From: Variovorax boronicumulans
GTDB taxonomy: Bacteria > Pseudomonadota > Gammaproteobacteria > Burkholderiales > Burkholderiaceae_C
NCBI RefSeq assembly: GCF_019352895.1
Contig: NZ_JAAAFX010000004.1
Location: 860,714 to 924,713, forward strand
DNA length: 64,000 nucleotides
Direction: 5' to 3'
Shown: positions 54,337 to 64,000 of the stretch, piece after piece
Numbering within the stretch: position 1 is the stretch's first letter
Layout: the number at the start of each line of letters is the position of its first letter
Made by a program: the position numbers and the translations under genes
The notes under the pieces: generated by a model
Told to the model about the DNA's origin: nothing
The model's input: the letters and a program-made list of their open reading frames with translations, nothing else
Databases searched by the model: none

Positions 54337-54759
54337 CGGGATCGAAAAAAGTCGAGCCCCCGCCCGGCACCGGAACGGTGCACGCTGCGCGGGAGACACC
54401 CTCCGAGCTTAGCCGATCAAATACGAAAAGTTCTCATTTGATCGGAATGGCCCCATGGGGGCGCAGGGGCACATGGGGTCAGCGGCCTCGGGCCGGATCA
54501 AGCGGCAAGCAAAGACGCGATCTGGAGAGCCGGATGCGGTGGCTGTGACTGGCCGCGCGCGCACCGCTCTCTGGAAGCCGAGGAATCGGTGATCGTCTCC
54601 GATCAATGCGAGCTCATGATCTTTCTCGTGCTCTATGCCGATGTGCACGTCATAGTCCACGACGGTTCAGCAGTCACCGACCTTCGACGGGATGATTGCC
54701 ATATCGAGTGGCGTGGTTGGTCGAGCTAGTGCGCCAAGGGCCATCGCCAAAGGCCCCTG
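54337..54759. other. Gene-poor region upstream of efeU
   Basis: 423 bases without a gene I can support. It has the inverted repeat at 54413-54445 and, further right, sequence of less ordinary composition. An 83-residue GTG-initiated reading frame at 54409-54660 (minus) exists but shows no recognisable domain. Confidence 0.5.
54413..54445. promoter_or_regulatory. 10-bp inverted repeat upstream of efeU
   Basis: CCGATCAAAT (54413-54422) and ATTTGATCGG (54436-54445), exact inverse complements separated by 13 bases. The loop with flanks reads AAATACGAAAAGTTCTCATTT, whose minus-strand AATGAGAA start is only weakly Fur-like. Either an operator for efe or an RNA hairpin. Confidence 0.5.
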
Positions 54760-55149
54760 TCAAGCGAATCGCGTTACCGCTGTCCACGAGCCCCCGCAGA
54801 ACGCCGCGAGGCTCAATGCAAAGACGATCATGCTGCTTGTATGCGGCCATCTATGACCACCTCGCGTGCCCGCTGCAGTCAGCGGCGCATCACGAGTCTC
54901 GCGAAATAGAAAGAGCTGCGTGAGGTAGGCCAAAACCATCGCCAATCCGCACAGTGCAACGCCGCCCAAAAACCAGGCCATGGGGATTCGCATATCAGGC
55001 GCTGCGGCCCCCTTGCCAGCGATATTGCCAAGATAGGCAAGCAAAGCCACGGCTGCGCCACCATTTGCTAGCGCACAGAACTTGAAGCCCTCGACTGAGA
55101 GCGTAATCAAGGACTTGTAGGTCTCTGTGTAGTGGGCTGTTTCCGCCAT
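54760..55149 (-). CDS. Hypothetical inner membrane protein
   Basis: A 129-residue protein that I do not recognise. It has a polar amphipathic N-terminus (MAETAHYTETYKSLITLSVEGFKFCALANGG cut short here: residues 1-31) and about three membrane segments: ALANGGAAVALLAYLGNIAG, MAWFLGGVALCGLAMVLAYL and a last one near SSMIVFALSLAAFCGG. The ATG at 55149 has AAGGTG just upstream. It stands alone between efeU and acnA. Confidence 0.65.
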   Translation of the reverse strand: MAETAHYTETYKSLITLSVEGFKFCALANGGAAVALLAYLGNIAGKGAAAPDMRIPMAWFLGGVALCGLAMVLAYLTQLFLFRETRDAPLTAAGTRGGHRWPHTSSMIVFALSLAAFCGGSWTAVTRFA

Positions 55150-55391
55150 CTGGCACCTTCGTTGGAGGGGACGGCGGATGATAGGTGCTGGCGTCCAGCG
55201 CAAGGTTTCTAAGTGGCTTCTGGCGTGGACCAGGCAGACGGGGCGAGTTCTTCAGTGCCACCGCGACAGGCCATTCACCGATGTTCGCAAGAAGAAGATG
55301 ACGATTTACATCGGCATCCAGCCCAACAAGCTCGGGCCCCCTGCTGGGCAAGGGCCGATTCATATCGTTCTGAAGCCGGCGCCCCGCCTCA

Positions 55392-58259
<2,868 letters not shown>

Positions 58260-58842
58260 GGGGAAACTCCTGTGTGTTCGTGGAAGCTCCTCAAGGATAG
58301 CGGGGTTCAATGGCAGCTGTTGTAGTCGGTCTTCCCCGCTGCGGCCTTTCCACGCGCGGCACCCCTTGGGCGGCACCTGCCAGCGCTCGGTCCTCGCCTC
58401 CGGATCTCGATTCCCGCGCCCTCACGCCACCGCTGCCTGACTGCGCGACGCGCTCACCGCGCCGTAGCACCGCAAGCGCCGACGGGGCCCTGCCGAAGGC
58501 ACCGGCGTAGGCGTGCGCAATTTCCATATTCAGACGCACCGAACGTGCGCAAATTTAATAGTTCCGAATTCAAGATTTGAATACAGTCTTTCTCAATTGC
58601 AACCATTCGGTGACACACGCCAATTTCGCATTAATCCTTTTTTTGCAAGATCGAATTTCATTCACCGAATTCAGGCCAGGACAACCCATCGACGCCGACC
58701 CGAGGATATTCATCCATGCGCAGCGAATAGAAATCAAGGAATCCCAGATCCCCAGCCCGGCGCCGTGCCGCCTCCTGGGGCCAAGCGCGCCACAGCGCGC
58801 CGATATCGGCTGCGGCACCCCCTCACCACCGGACCTTCCTCC
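58260..58842. other. Divergent intergenic region acnA / glycosyltransferase-like gene, AT-rich right part
   Basis: 583 bases with no supported gene. The acnA side (to about 58510) is GC-rich; 58510-58690 is strikingly AT-rich for this window and contains the palindrome at 58568-58582 and GAATTC-containing repeats near 58567 and 58667. Reading frames across it are short and non-conserved. Confidence 0.6.
58568..58582. promoter_or_regulatory. Perfect palindrome ATTCAA-GAT-TTGAAT
   Basis: Two exact 6-base arms with a 3-base centre inside the AT-rich segment, about 260 bases upstream of the glycosyltransferase-like gene. A candidate operator; no regulator can be named. Confidence 0.4.
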
Positions 58843-59703
58843 ATGCTCGACAAATCCGAACTCCAGGCGTTTTTCCCCTTGATCGTCACGCCCAGCCACG
58901 ACGGCAAGTTCTTTCAGAACTACGTCGTATCGATGATGAACTTCACCGTCGAAGCCGAGCGCGCCGGCATGCGGCTGCAGGCGCTGCTCCACCAGGGCGA
59001 AAGCCTGGTCACGCGTGCGCGCAACAATTGCGTGGCGCAGTTCCTGGCCAACCCGCAATGGACCCACCTGTTCTGGATCGATGCCGACATCGGCTTTTCG
59101 GCCCAGGCCGCTTTCCGGCTGCTGCAGGCCAATTACGACATCGCGGCCGGTGTGTATCCGCTCAAGCGCGAAGACTGGCCGGCCGAGGGCGTGGCCCGGG
59201 GCATGACGCGCCAGCAGTTCGACGCCACGTTCACGCGCTACACCATCAACACCGAAGCGTCGGAAGAGACCGCAGAGGTCGACCTCGTCATCCAGCCCGA
59301 CGGCTTCATGAAAGTGACCGAAGCACCGACAGGGTTCATGGCCATCAAGCGCGCCGTCTTCGAGCGCCTCATGGCCAGCTACCCCGATCTCAGCTATGCG
59401 CCCGACGGCATCGGCGATATCGACCGCGGCCTGCACTACCGCTTCTTCGACGTGATGGTCGATCCGAAGACCCGGCGCTACCTGTCGGAAGATTACGGCT
59501 TCTGCCGCCTGTGGTCGGGGCTGGGCGAGTCGATCCATGTCGATGCCAACTCCAACCTCTCGCACCAGGGCGCCAAGCTGTACCGCGGCAACCTCGCCGA
59601 CTCGCTGGTGACCTCGCTGCCCCACGCGGTGGGCGGCCCGCCCGGCGCTGCCATGGTCCTCAGGGGGCAGGAACACTTGGCGCCGAACCTTCCGCCGCCC
59701 TGA
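58843..59703 (+). CDS. Glycosyltransferase-like protein with DxD motif (GT-A/Anp1-like)
   Basis: A 286-residue cytoplasmic protein. The sequence LVTRARNNCVAQFLANPQ followed by FWIDADIGFS (Asp80, Asp82) is the pattern of GT-A nucleotide-sugar transferases (metal-binding DxD), often seen in phage and surface-glycan genes. TGFMAIKRAVFERLM and EDYGFCRLWSGLG fit the acceptor half. Start ATG at 58843 is chosen as MLDKSELQAFFPL; the open frame continues upstream through non-conserved sequence. Its neighbours do not form an obvious glycan cluster. Possible horizontal acquisition. Confidence 0.65.
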   Translation: MLDKSELQAFFPLIVTPSHDGKFFQNYVVSMMNFTVEAERAGMRLQALLHQGESLVTRARNNCVAQFLANPQWTHLFWIDADIGFSAQAAFRLLQANYDIAAGVYPLKREDWPAEGVARGMTRQQFDATFTRYTINTEASEETAEVDLVIQPDGFMKVTEAPTGFMAIKRAVFERLMASYPDLSYAPDGIGDIDRGLHYRFFDVMVDPKTRRYLSEDYGFCRLWSGLGESIHVDANSNLSHQGAKLYRGNLADSLVTSLPHAVGGPPGAAMVLRGQEHLAPNLPPP

Positions 59704-59834
59704 GCCCGGGCCCAGCGAGAAAGGCCCGGCCCTTCCCGACCCGCGTCGGAAGCGATGCTGGCGCCGCCAGATCGGCGCGGCGATGACCTTCGAGGTCATG
59801 GCGGTGGCGCGCGGCGCGCCACAGAATCGGCACC

Positions 59835-60665
59835 ATGACCCCTCCTGCGCAAACCTCGCCCTCCCTCGCCCCCGGCGCCCGCGAGCCCTTCGGCGCGCAC
59901 CTACGTCATTGGCGCCAGCGCCGGCACCTGAGCCAGCTCGACCTGGCGCACGAGGCCGAAGTCTCGACCCGGCACCTGAGCTATGTCGAGACCGGCCGCG
60001 CCGCGCCCAGCCGGGAGATGGTGCTGCGGCTGGCCGAACGGCTGGGCGTGCCGCTGCGCGAGCGCAACGCGCTGCTGGTGGCGGCCGGCTTCGCGCCCAT
60101 GTACCGCCAGCGCGCGCTCGACGATCCGGCGCTGGCCGCGGCGCGCCAGGCGGTCGAACTGGTGCTCAAGGGCCACGAGCCCTACCCGGCCCTGGCCATC
60201 GACCGGCACTGGCAGCTGGTCGCGGCCAACCGCATCGTGCCACTGCTGATGGCCGGCGCCGCACCGGAACTGCTCGAGCTGCCGATCAACGTGCTGCGCC
60301 TGAGCCTGCATCCGCAGGGCCTGGCGCCGCGCATCGCCAACCTTGCGCAATGGCGACTGCACCTGCTGGAGCGGCTGCAGCAGCAGGTCGCGGCCACCGG
60401 CGACGCCACGCTGCAGGCGCTGCACGACGAACTGGCCGCCTATCCGGTGGCCGACGCCGGCCATGCGGTGCCGCGCGCGGGCGGCGAACTGGCCGGCGTG
60501 GTCGTGCCCTTCCAGTTGGCGACACCGGCCGGCGTGCTGAGCTTCATCAGCACCACCACCATCTTCGGCACGCCGGTCGACGTGACGCTGCAGGAGCTCG
60601 CGGTCGAGTCCTTCTTCCCGGCCGACGCGGCCACCGCGACTGCGCTGGCCAGCCTGGGCACATGA
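59835..60665 (+). CDS. XRE-family regulator with MmyB-like ligand domain
   Basis: A 276-residue regulator. The N-terminal HTH (about 18-75) reads LRHWRQRRHLSQLDLAHEAEVSTRHLSYVETGRAAPSREMVLRLAERL. The remainder is an MmyB-like ligand-binding domain (PALAIDRHWQLVAANRI, PINVLRLSLHPQGLAPRI, TLQELAVESFFPAD), related to PAS domains that can bind fatty acids. Likely controls the PNPOx gene 110 bases downstream or itself. Confidence 0.88.
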   Translation: MTPPAQTSPSLAPGAREPFGAHLRHWRQRRHLSQLDLAHEAEVSTRHLSYVETGRAAPSREMVLRLAERLGVPLRERNALLVAAGFAPMYRQRALDDPALAAARQAVELVLKGHEPYPALAIDRHWQLVAANRIVPLLMAGAAPELLELPINVLRLSLHPQGLAPRIANLAQWRLHLLERLQQQVAATGDATLQALHDELAAYPVADAGHAVPRAGGELAGVVVPFQLATPAGVLSFISTTTIFGTPVDVTLQELAVESFFPADAATATALASLGT

Positions 60666-60775
60666 CAGCGGCCGTCGGCGCCGGCCCACACCAACACGCG
60701 GCGTTGGTCCCGACCGCGGCATCGACACCCTCCGTATGTTGAAGCGCTTGTAGACAACTCCTCAGGCGCATCACC

Positions 60776-61288
60776 ATGACCACGACCACCGACACCACCA
60801 ACGACCATCAGAAGCTCTGGGAACTGATCAAGGACACCCGCTTCGGGATGTTCGTGCACCGTCACCACGACGGCATGCTGCACAGCCATCCGCTGACGAC
60901 CCAGAACAAGCAGCTCGACGAAGGTGCCATGCTCTACTTCTTCGTGCCCAAGGACGGCGAGATCGCGCGCAACCTGCCGGCCGACGACGTGGTGAACGTC
61001 GCCTATGCCGACACCGACAAGGACAGCTATGTCTCGGTGTCCGGCCATGCCGCATTGCTCGAAGACCCCGCGAAGAAGGAAGAGCTCTTCACCTCGATGG
61101 CCAAGGCGTGGTTCCCCGCCGGCGTGACCGACCCGAACCTGGGCCTGCTCACCGTGCGCATCGGCCACGCCGAATTCTGGGATGTCGACGACAGCAAGAT
61201 GGTGCAGGTCTTCAAGATGATGAAGGCCGCCGTCACCGGCGAGACGCCGAAGAAGCTGGGCGAGCACAAGACGCTGAACGTCGGCTGA
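60776..61288 (+). CDS. Pyridoxamine 5'-phosphate oxidase-family (general stress protein 26-like)
   Basis: A 170-residue split-barrel flavin-binding protein. DTRFGMFVHRHHDGMLHSHPLTTQ, MLYFFVPKDGEIARNL and KDSYVSVSGHAALLED are typical of the general stress FMN-binding group. Reduction of a small electrophile or flavin storage is likely. It follows the XRE gene and precedes the right-edge cluster. Confidence 0.88.
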   Translation: MTTTTDTTNDHQKLWELIKDTRFGMFVHRHHDGMLHSHPLTTQNKQLDEGAMLYFFVPKDGEIARNLPADDVVNVAYADTDKDSYVSVSGHAALLEDPAKKEELFTSMAKAWFPAGVTDPNLGLLTVRIGHAEFWDVDDSKMVQVFKMMKAAVTGETPKKLGEHKTLNVG

Positions 61289-61301
61289 TCGCCGCTGCGC
61301 C

Positions 61302-62303
61302 ATGCTCGCTCCACGCGCGGACCGGCGACTTCGTTCGCTGCTGGACGCTGCCGATGCACCGCTCGCACTGAGCGAGTTGGTGGACGGCGGCTTCGACCCT
61401 CTCCCCTTGCCCGGTGCCGGCCGGACGCTCGAACGCTGGCAGATGCTGGCCGCCGTGGCAGCGCACGACCTGTCGCTGGTGAAGCTGTTCGAAGGCCACA
61501 CCGACGCCCTCGCCATCCTGGCGGAACTGGGCGCGCCTGCGGCACCGCCCGGCAGCCGCTGGGGCACCTGGTGCGCCGAGCCGCCGGATGCGCGCGTCAC
61601 GCTGAGCCTGCAACCTGACGGCAGCTGCCATCTCACAGGCACCAAGGCCTGGTGCTCGGGCGCCCACAGCGTCACGCACGCAGTCATCAGCGCGTGGAAC
61701 GAAGCCGGCGAACCCTGCCTGGCTGCGATCGAACTCGATCAGGCCCGCGTCACCGTGGGCGACCATGGCTGGCAGGCCGCCGGCATGGCCGGCGCGCGTA
61801 CCGTCGACGTGCACCTCGACGCCGCTGTCGCACACCCGGTGGGCCGGCCGGGCGACTATGTGGCGCGGCCCGGCTTCTGGCACGGAGGCGCGGGCATCGC
61901 GGCCTGCTGGTACGGCGGTGCCGCGGGCATTGCCGAAATGACGCGGCAGCGCTGCGGGCCGCGGCCCGATGCGCATCGGCTCGCCCACCTCGGCGCCATC
62001 GACGTGGCGCTGGCCGGCGCCGCGGCCGTGCTGCGCGAGACCGCGGCATGGATCGACGCCTGGCCACAAGCCAGCGCCCAGTTGCCGGCGCAGCGCGCAC
62101 GGCTGGTGGTCGAAGCCGCAGCCACCGCGGTGATGGCGCATGCCGGCCGCGCCCTCGGCGCCGCGCCGCTGTGTCGCGACGCACGCTTTGCGCAGGCCAT
62201 GGTCGACCTGCCGATCTTCCTGCGCCAGAGCCACGCCGAGCGCGATCTGGCCGCACTCGGCGGTGCGCTGCTTCAGCGTGCGGAGGCGCCATGGCCGCTG
62301 TAG
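61302..62303 (+). CDS. Acyl-CoA-dehydrogenase-like protein
   Basis: A 333-residue protein with an acyl-CoA dehydrogenase layout: N-terminal helices, a middle beta-domain (RVTLSLQPDGSCHLTGTKAWCSGAHSVTHAVIS) and C-terminal helices. It is shorter than the usual 380 residues, and the normal catalytic Glu and FAD contacts cannot be pinned with certainty. It starts 13 bases after the PNPOx gene and overlaps the PIG-L gene by 13 bases. In this cluster it more likely oxidises an unusual substrate than a plain acyl-CoA. Confidence 0.75.
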   Translation: MLAPRADRRLRSLLDAADAPLALSELVDGGFDPLPLPGAGRTLERWQMLAAVAAHDLSLVKLFEGHTDALAILAELGAPAAPPGSRWGTWCAEPPDARVTLSLQPDGSCHLTGTKAWCSGAHSVTHAVISAWNEAGEPCLAAIELDQARVTVGDHGWQAAGMAGARTVDVHLDAAVAHPVGRPGDYVARPGFWHGGAGIAACWYGGAAGIAEMTRQRCGPRPDAHRLAHLGAIDVALAGAAAVLRETAAWIDAWPQASAQLPAQRARLVVEAAATAVMAHAGRALGAAPLCRDARFAQAMVDLPIFLRQSHAERDLAALGGALLQRAEAPWPL

Positions 62304-63061
62304 CCGACCGTGCGATCGCCGGCCAGGGCACGCCCGAGGCGCAGTGGCTGCCCTGGCTTGCACACCAACCGATGATGGAAATCGACGCCGCTCAGCTCGT
62401 GCCGCCGGGCTGTCGCGCCGTGGTCGTCGCACCGCATCCAGACGACGAGGTGCTGGCCGTGGGCGGACTGCTCGCGCAGCTGCGCGCCCTGCAGCGGCCG
62501 ATGCTGATCGCCGCGGTGACCGACGGCACGGCCAGCCACCCGGCATCGATCGCCTGGCCGCCGCACCGTCTCGCGATCGAACGCCCGCTGGAGAGCCGAC
62601 GGGCATGGCAGACGCTCGGGCTCGATGTCGACCGGATGACCGAAGTGCGTCGCCTGGGTTTCGACGACGGCGGCCTGATGCGCCAGCGCGGCCCGCTGGC
62701 CCGCCAGATCGCCGCACTGCTGCGGCCCAGGGACGTGGTCTTCACCACCTGGCGCCACGACGGCCATCCCGACCACGAGGCCACCGGCCAGGCCTGCGCG
62801 GCCGCGGCGGCCTGTGTTGGCGTCCGGTTGATCGAGGTCCCGGTGTGGGCCTGGCACTGGGCGGCGCCGGGGGACGCACGGATGCCCTGGCAGCGTGCGA
62901 TGCGGCTGGCGCTCGATGCCGGTGCCGCGCGCGCCAAGCGCGAGGCCGTCAACGCCTTCGCCAGCCAGCTCGAGCACGACCCCTCGACCGGCGCCGGCCC
63001 GATCCTGCGCGACACCACGGTGCAGCGCGCACAACGTCCTTTCGAGGTGTTCTTCTCATGA
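62291..63061 (+). CDS. PIG-L / LmbE-family deacetylase
   Basis: A 256-residue zinc N-deacetylase. The metal motif VVAPHPDDEVLAVGG contains His49, Asp51 and Asp52; a second His lies in WRHDGHPDHEATG. It removes an acetyl group from an N-acetyl sugar, as in GlcNAc-PI, mycothiol or bacillithiol synthesis. Start ATG at 62291 overlaps the upstream gene; the stop overlaps the next start by four bases. Confidence 0.9.
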   Translation: MAAVADRAIAGQGTPEAQWLPWLAHQPMMEIDAAQLVPPGCRAVVVAPHPDDEVLAVGGLLAQLRALQRPMLIAAVTDGTASHPASIAWPPHRLAIERPLESRRAWQTLGLDVDRMTEVRRLGFDDGGLMRQRGPLARQIAALLRPRDVVFTTWRHDGHPDHEATGQACAAAAACVGVRLIEVPVWAWHWAAPGDARMPWQRAMRLALDAGAARAKREAVNAFASQLEHDPSTGAGPILRDTTVQRAQRPFEVFFS

Positions 63062-63696
63062 CCACCGACATGCAGACCCGCCAGGCTGCGAGCCGTCACG
63101 ACCGCCTTGCCTACTTCGAATCGCTGTACGGCGACAACGACGACCCCTACGGCCAGCGCACCCGCTGGTACGAGGAACGCAAGCGTGCGCTGCTGCTCGC
63201 GGCCCTGCCCCATCGGCGTTATGCGAACGCCTACGAACCCGGCTGCGGCGCGGGCGAATTGACGGTGGCCCTGGCGGCGCGCTGCGATCGCGTGCTGGCC
63301 AGCGACTTCAGTCCGCAGGCACGGGCTTCTGCGCAGGCGCGCACCGCCGCGCTGCCCAACGTGCGTATCGCAACCCATGCCTTGCCGCAGGATTTTCCCC
63401 ACGCCGAAGGCCCCTTCGACCTGGTGGTGCTCAGCGAGCTCGGCTACTTCCTGACCGAGGACGCCATGCAGACGCTGGCGCGCTGCTGCGCCGACGCATT
63501 GAGCGACGATGGCGTGCTGGTGGCCTGCAACTGGCGCCCCGATTTCGAGGCACGCGTGCTGTCGACCGACACCGTGCACCAGGCCTGCGCCGCCACCGGA
63601 CTGGCGCGCACCGTGGCCCACACCGAGAGCGACTTCGTGCTCGACGTCTGGTGCCGCGACCCGCGCTCGGTGGCCCAACGGGAAGGCATCCGGTGA
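63058..63696 (+). CDS. SAM-dependent methyltransferase, NodS-like
   Basis: A 212-residue class-I methyltransferase. The SAM-binding motif I is YEPGCGAGELT (about 59-69); DLVVLSELGYFL and ADALSDDGVLVACNWRPDFEA follow in the order of NodS-type N-methyltransferases. Coupled by ATGA to the deacetylase before and the glycosyltransferase after. N-methylation of a deacetylated amino sugar would be a direct sequence of steps. Confidence 0.86.
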   Translation: MTTDMQTRQAASRHDRLAYFESLYGDNDDPYGQRTRWYEERKRALLLAALPHRRYANAYEPGCGAGELTVALAARCDRVLASDFSPQARASAQARTAALPNVRIATHALPQDFPHAEGPFDLVVLSELGYFLTEDAMQTLARCCADALSDDGVLVACNWRPDFEARVLSTDTVHQACAATGLARTVAHTESDFVLDVWCRDPRSVAQREGIR

Positions 63697-64000
63697 TCGG
63701 CATCGTCGTTCCCGCGCACGACGAGGAAGCGCACATCGCGGCCACCGTGGCCAGCCTGCGCGCCGCGAGCGTCCATCCGGGACTGCAGGGCGAGGCAGTG
63801 CAGCTGCTGGTCGTGCTGGACAGCTGCAGCGATGCCACCGGCCCCATTGCACGGTGGCAGGGCGCGCGCACCTTGACCGTGTCGGCGCGCAACGTGGGCC
63901 AGGCCCGCGCCGCCGGCGCGCAACAGCTGCTCGCCGAAGGCGCGCGCTGGCTGGCCTTCACCGATGCCGACACCCGCGTGTCACCCGACTGGCTGGTGCG
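63693..64000 (+). CDS. Family 2 glycosyltransferase, N-terminal part (cut by window edge)
   Basis: The first 102 codons of a GT2 enzyme. GTG start (63693) overlaps the methyltransferase stop by four bases. IGIVVPAHDEEAHIAATVASLR is the GT2 opening, and FTDADTRVSPDWL (Asp91, Asp93) is the nucleotide-sugar DxD motif. No membrane segment is seen in the visible part. The gene runs off the window. Confidence 0.88.
   Translation, partial: MIGIVVPAHDEEAHIAATVASLRAASVHPGLQGEAVQLLVVLDSCSDATGPIARWQGARTLTVSARNVGQARAAGAQQLLAEGARWLAFTDADTRVSPDWLV

Noticed and set aside
54409..54660. 83-residue minus-strand frame upstream of efeU
   Set aside because: GTG start, no ribosome-binding site seen, no recognisable domain, overlaps the inverted repeat; kept only as a note in the region entry.

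Overview
The window is a high-GC chromosomal stretch of a Betaproteobacterium. It is most likely Comamonadaceae and close to Variovorax. Three things point there: the core-gene neighbourhood hda / purM / PerM-like permease and murJ / rpsT; the kynBUA tryptophan operon; and two pairs of the GC-rich interspersed repeat (GCGGAACCGGCTTCGCCGGG type) that I associate with this family. I see no tRNA, rRNA, CRISPR array, transposase or prophage. Genus assignment is inference from gene content and composition.

Layout. 1-11.5 kb holds mostly housekeeping genes: hda (cut by the left edge), purM, a permease, small VOC/DUF1428 proteins, a cysteine hydrolase beside a GlxA-type regulator, a large FUSC membrane protein, SirB1, the lipid II flippase murJ, a repeat pair and rpsT with a clear terminator. 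11.5-17.9 kb is a five-gene catabolic operon on the minus strand (FAH-family hydrolase, PuuE-like deacetylase, MFS, TSUP permease, Tat-exported amidohydrolase) with a divergent AraC activator. 17.9-20.5 kb carries a DUF3579 gene and the arginine genes argD-argF.

20.5-39.2 kb is the accessory heart of the window: an approximately 18.6 kb nitrogen-compound catabolic superlocus. The minus-strand arm encodes a GntR regulator, an amidohydrolase, an ABC importer of the nitrate/sulfonate/NMT1 class, an epimerase, an SDR, a dihydropyrimidinase and a hydantoin-racemase-like protein that lacks both family cysteines. Further up the same strand come an arylmalonate-decarboxylase-like protein and a Tat-exported binding protein. 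The latter is divergent from its own ATPase and two permeases. A plus-strand module follows (amidohydrolase, PuuE-like deacetylase, Ser-Ser-Lys amidase) with a nucleobase-deaminase-like gene beside it. Three copies of an 11-bp motif (TGTATCCAATC) in the intergenic regions next to the GntR gene look like its operators.

39.2-45.4 kb: a DUF899 protein, the kynurenine operon kynB-kynU-kynA (tryptophan to anthranilate), an SMI1/ankyrin-like orphan and an FAD monooxygenase. 45.4-54.4 kb is an iron-uptake region: feoA-feoB plus a Cys-rich membrane peptide, a MarR regulator, a SnoaL protein, an alpha/beta hydrolase, and efeU-efeO-efeB with a second M75 lipoprotein-like gene. 54.4-64 kb: an orphan membrane protein, aconitase acnA, an AT-rich intergenic stretch leading to a DxD-type glycosyltransferase-like protein, an XRE regulator, a flavin/PNPOx protein, and at the right edge a tightly overlapping set (acyl-CoA-dehydrogenase-like, PIG-L deacetylase, NodS-like methyltransferase, family-2 glycosyltransferase) that continues out of the window.

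Most promising for novelty: the 20.5-39.2 kb superlocus with its altered racemase-fold enzymes and predicted GntR operators, and the right-edge deacetylase/methyltransferase/glycosyltransferase cluster.
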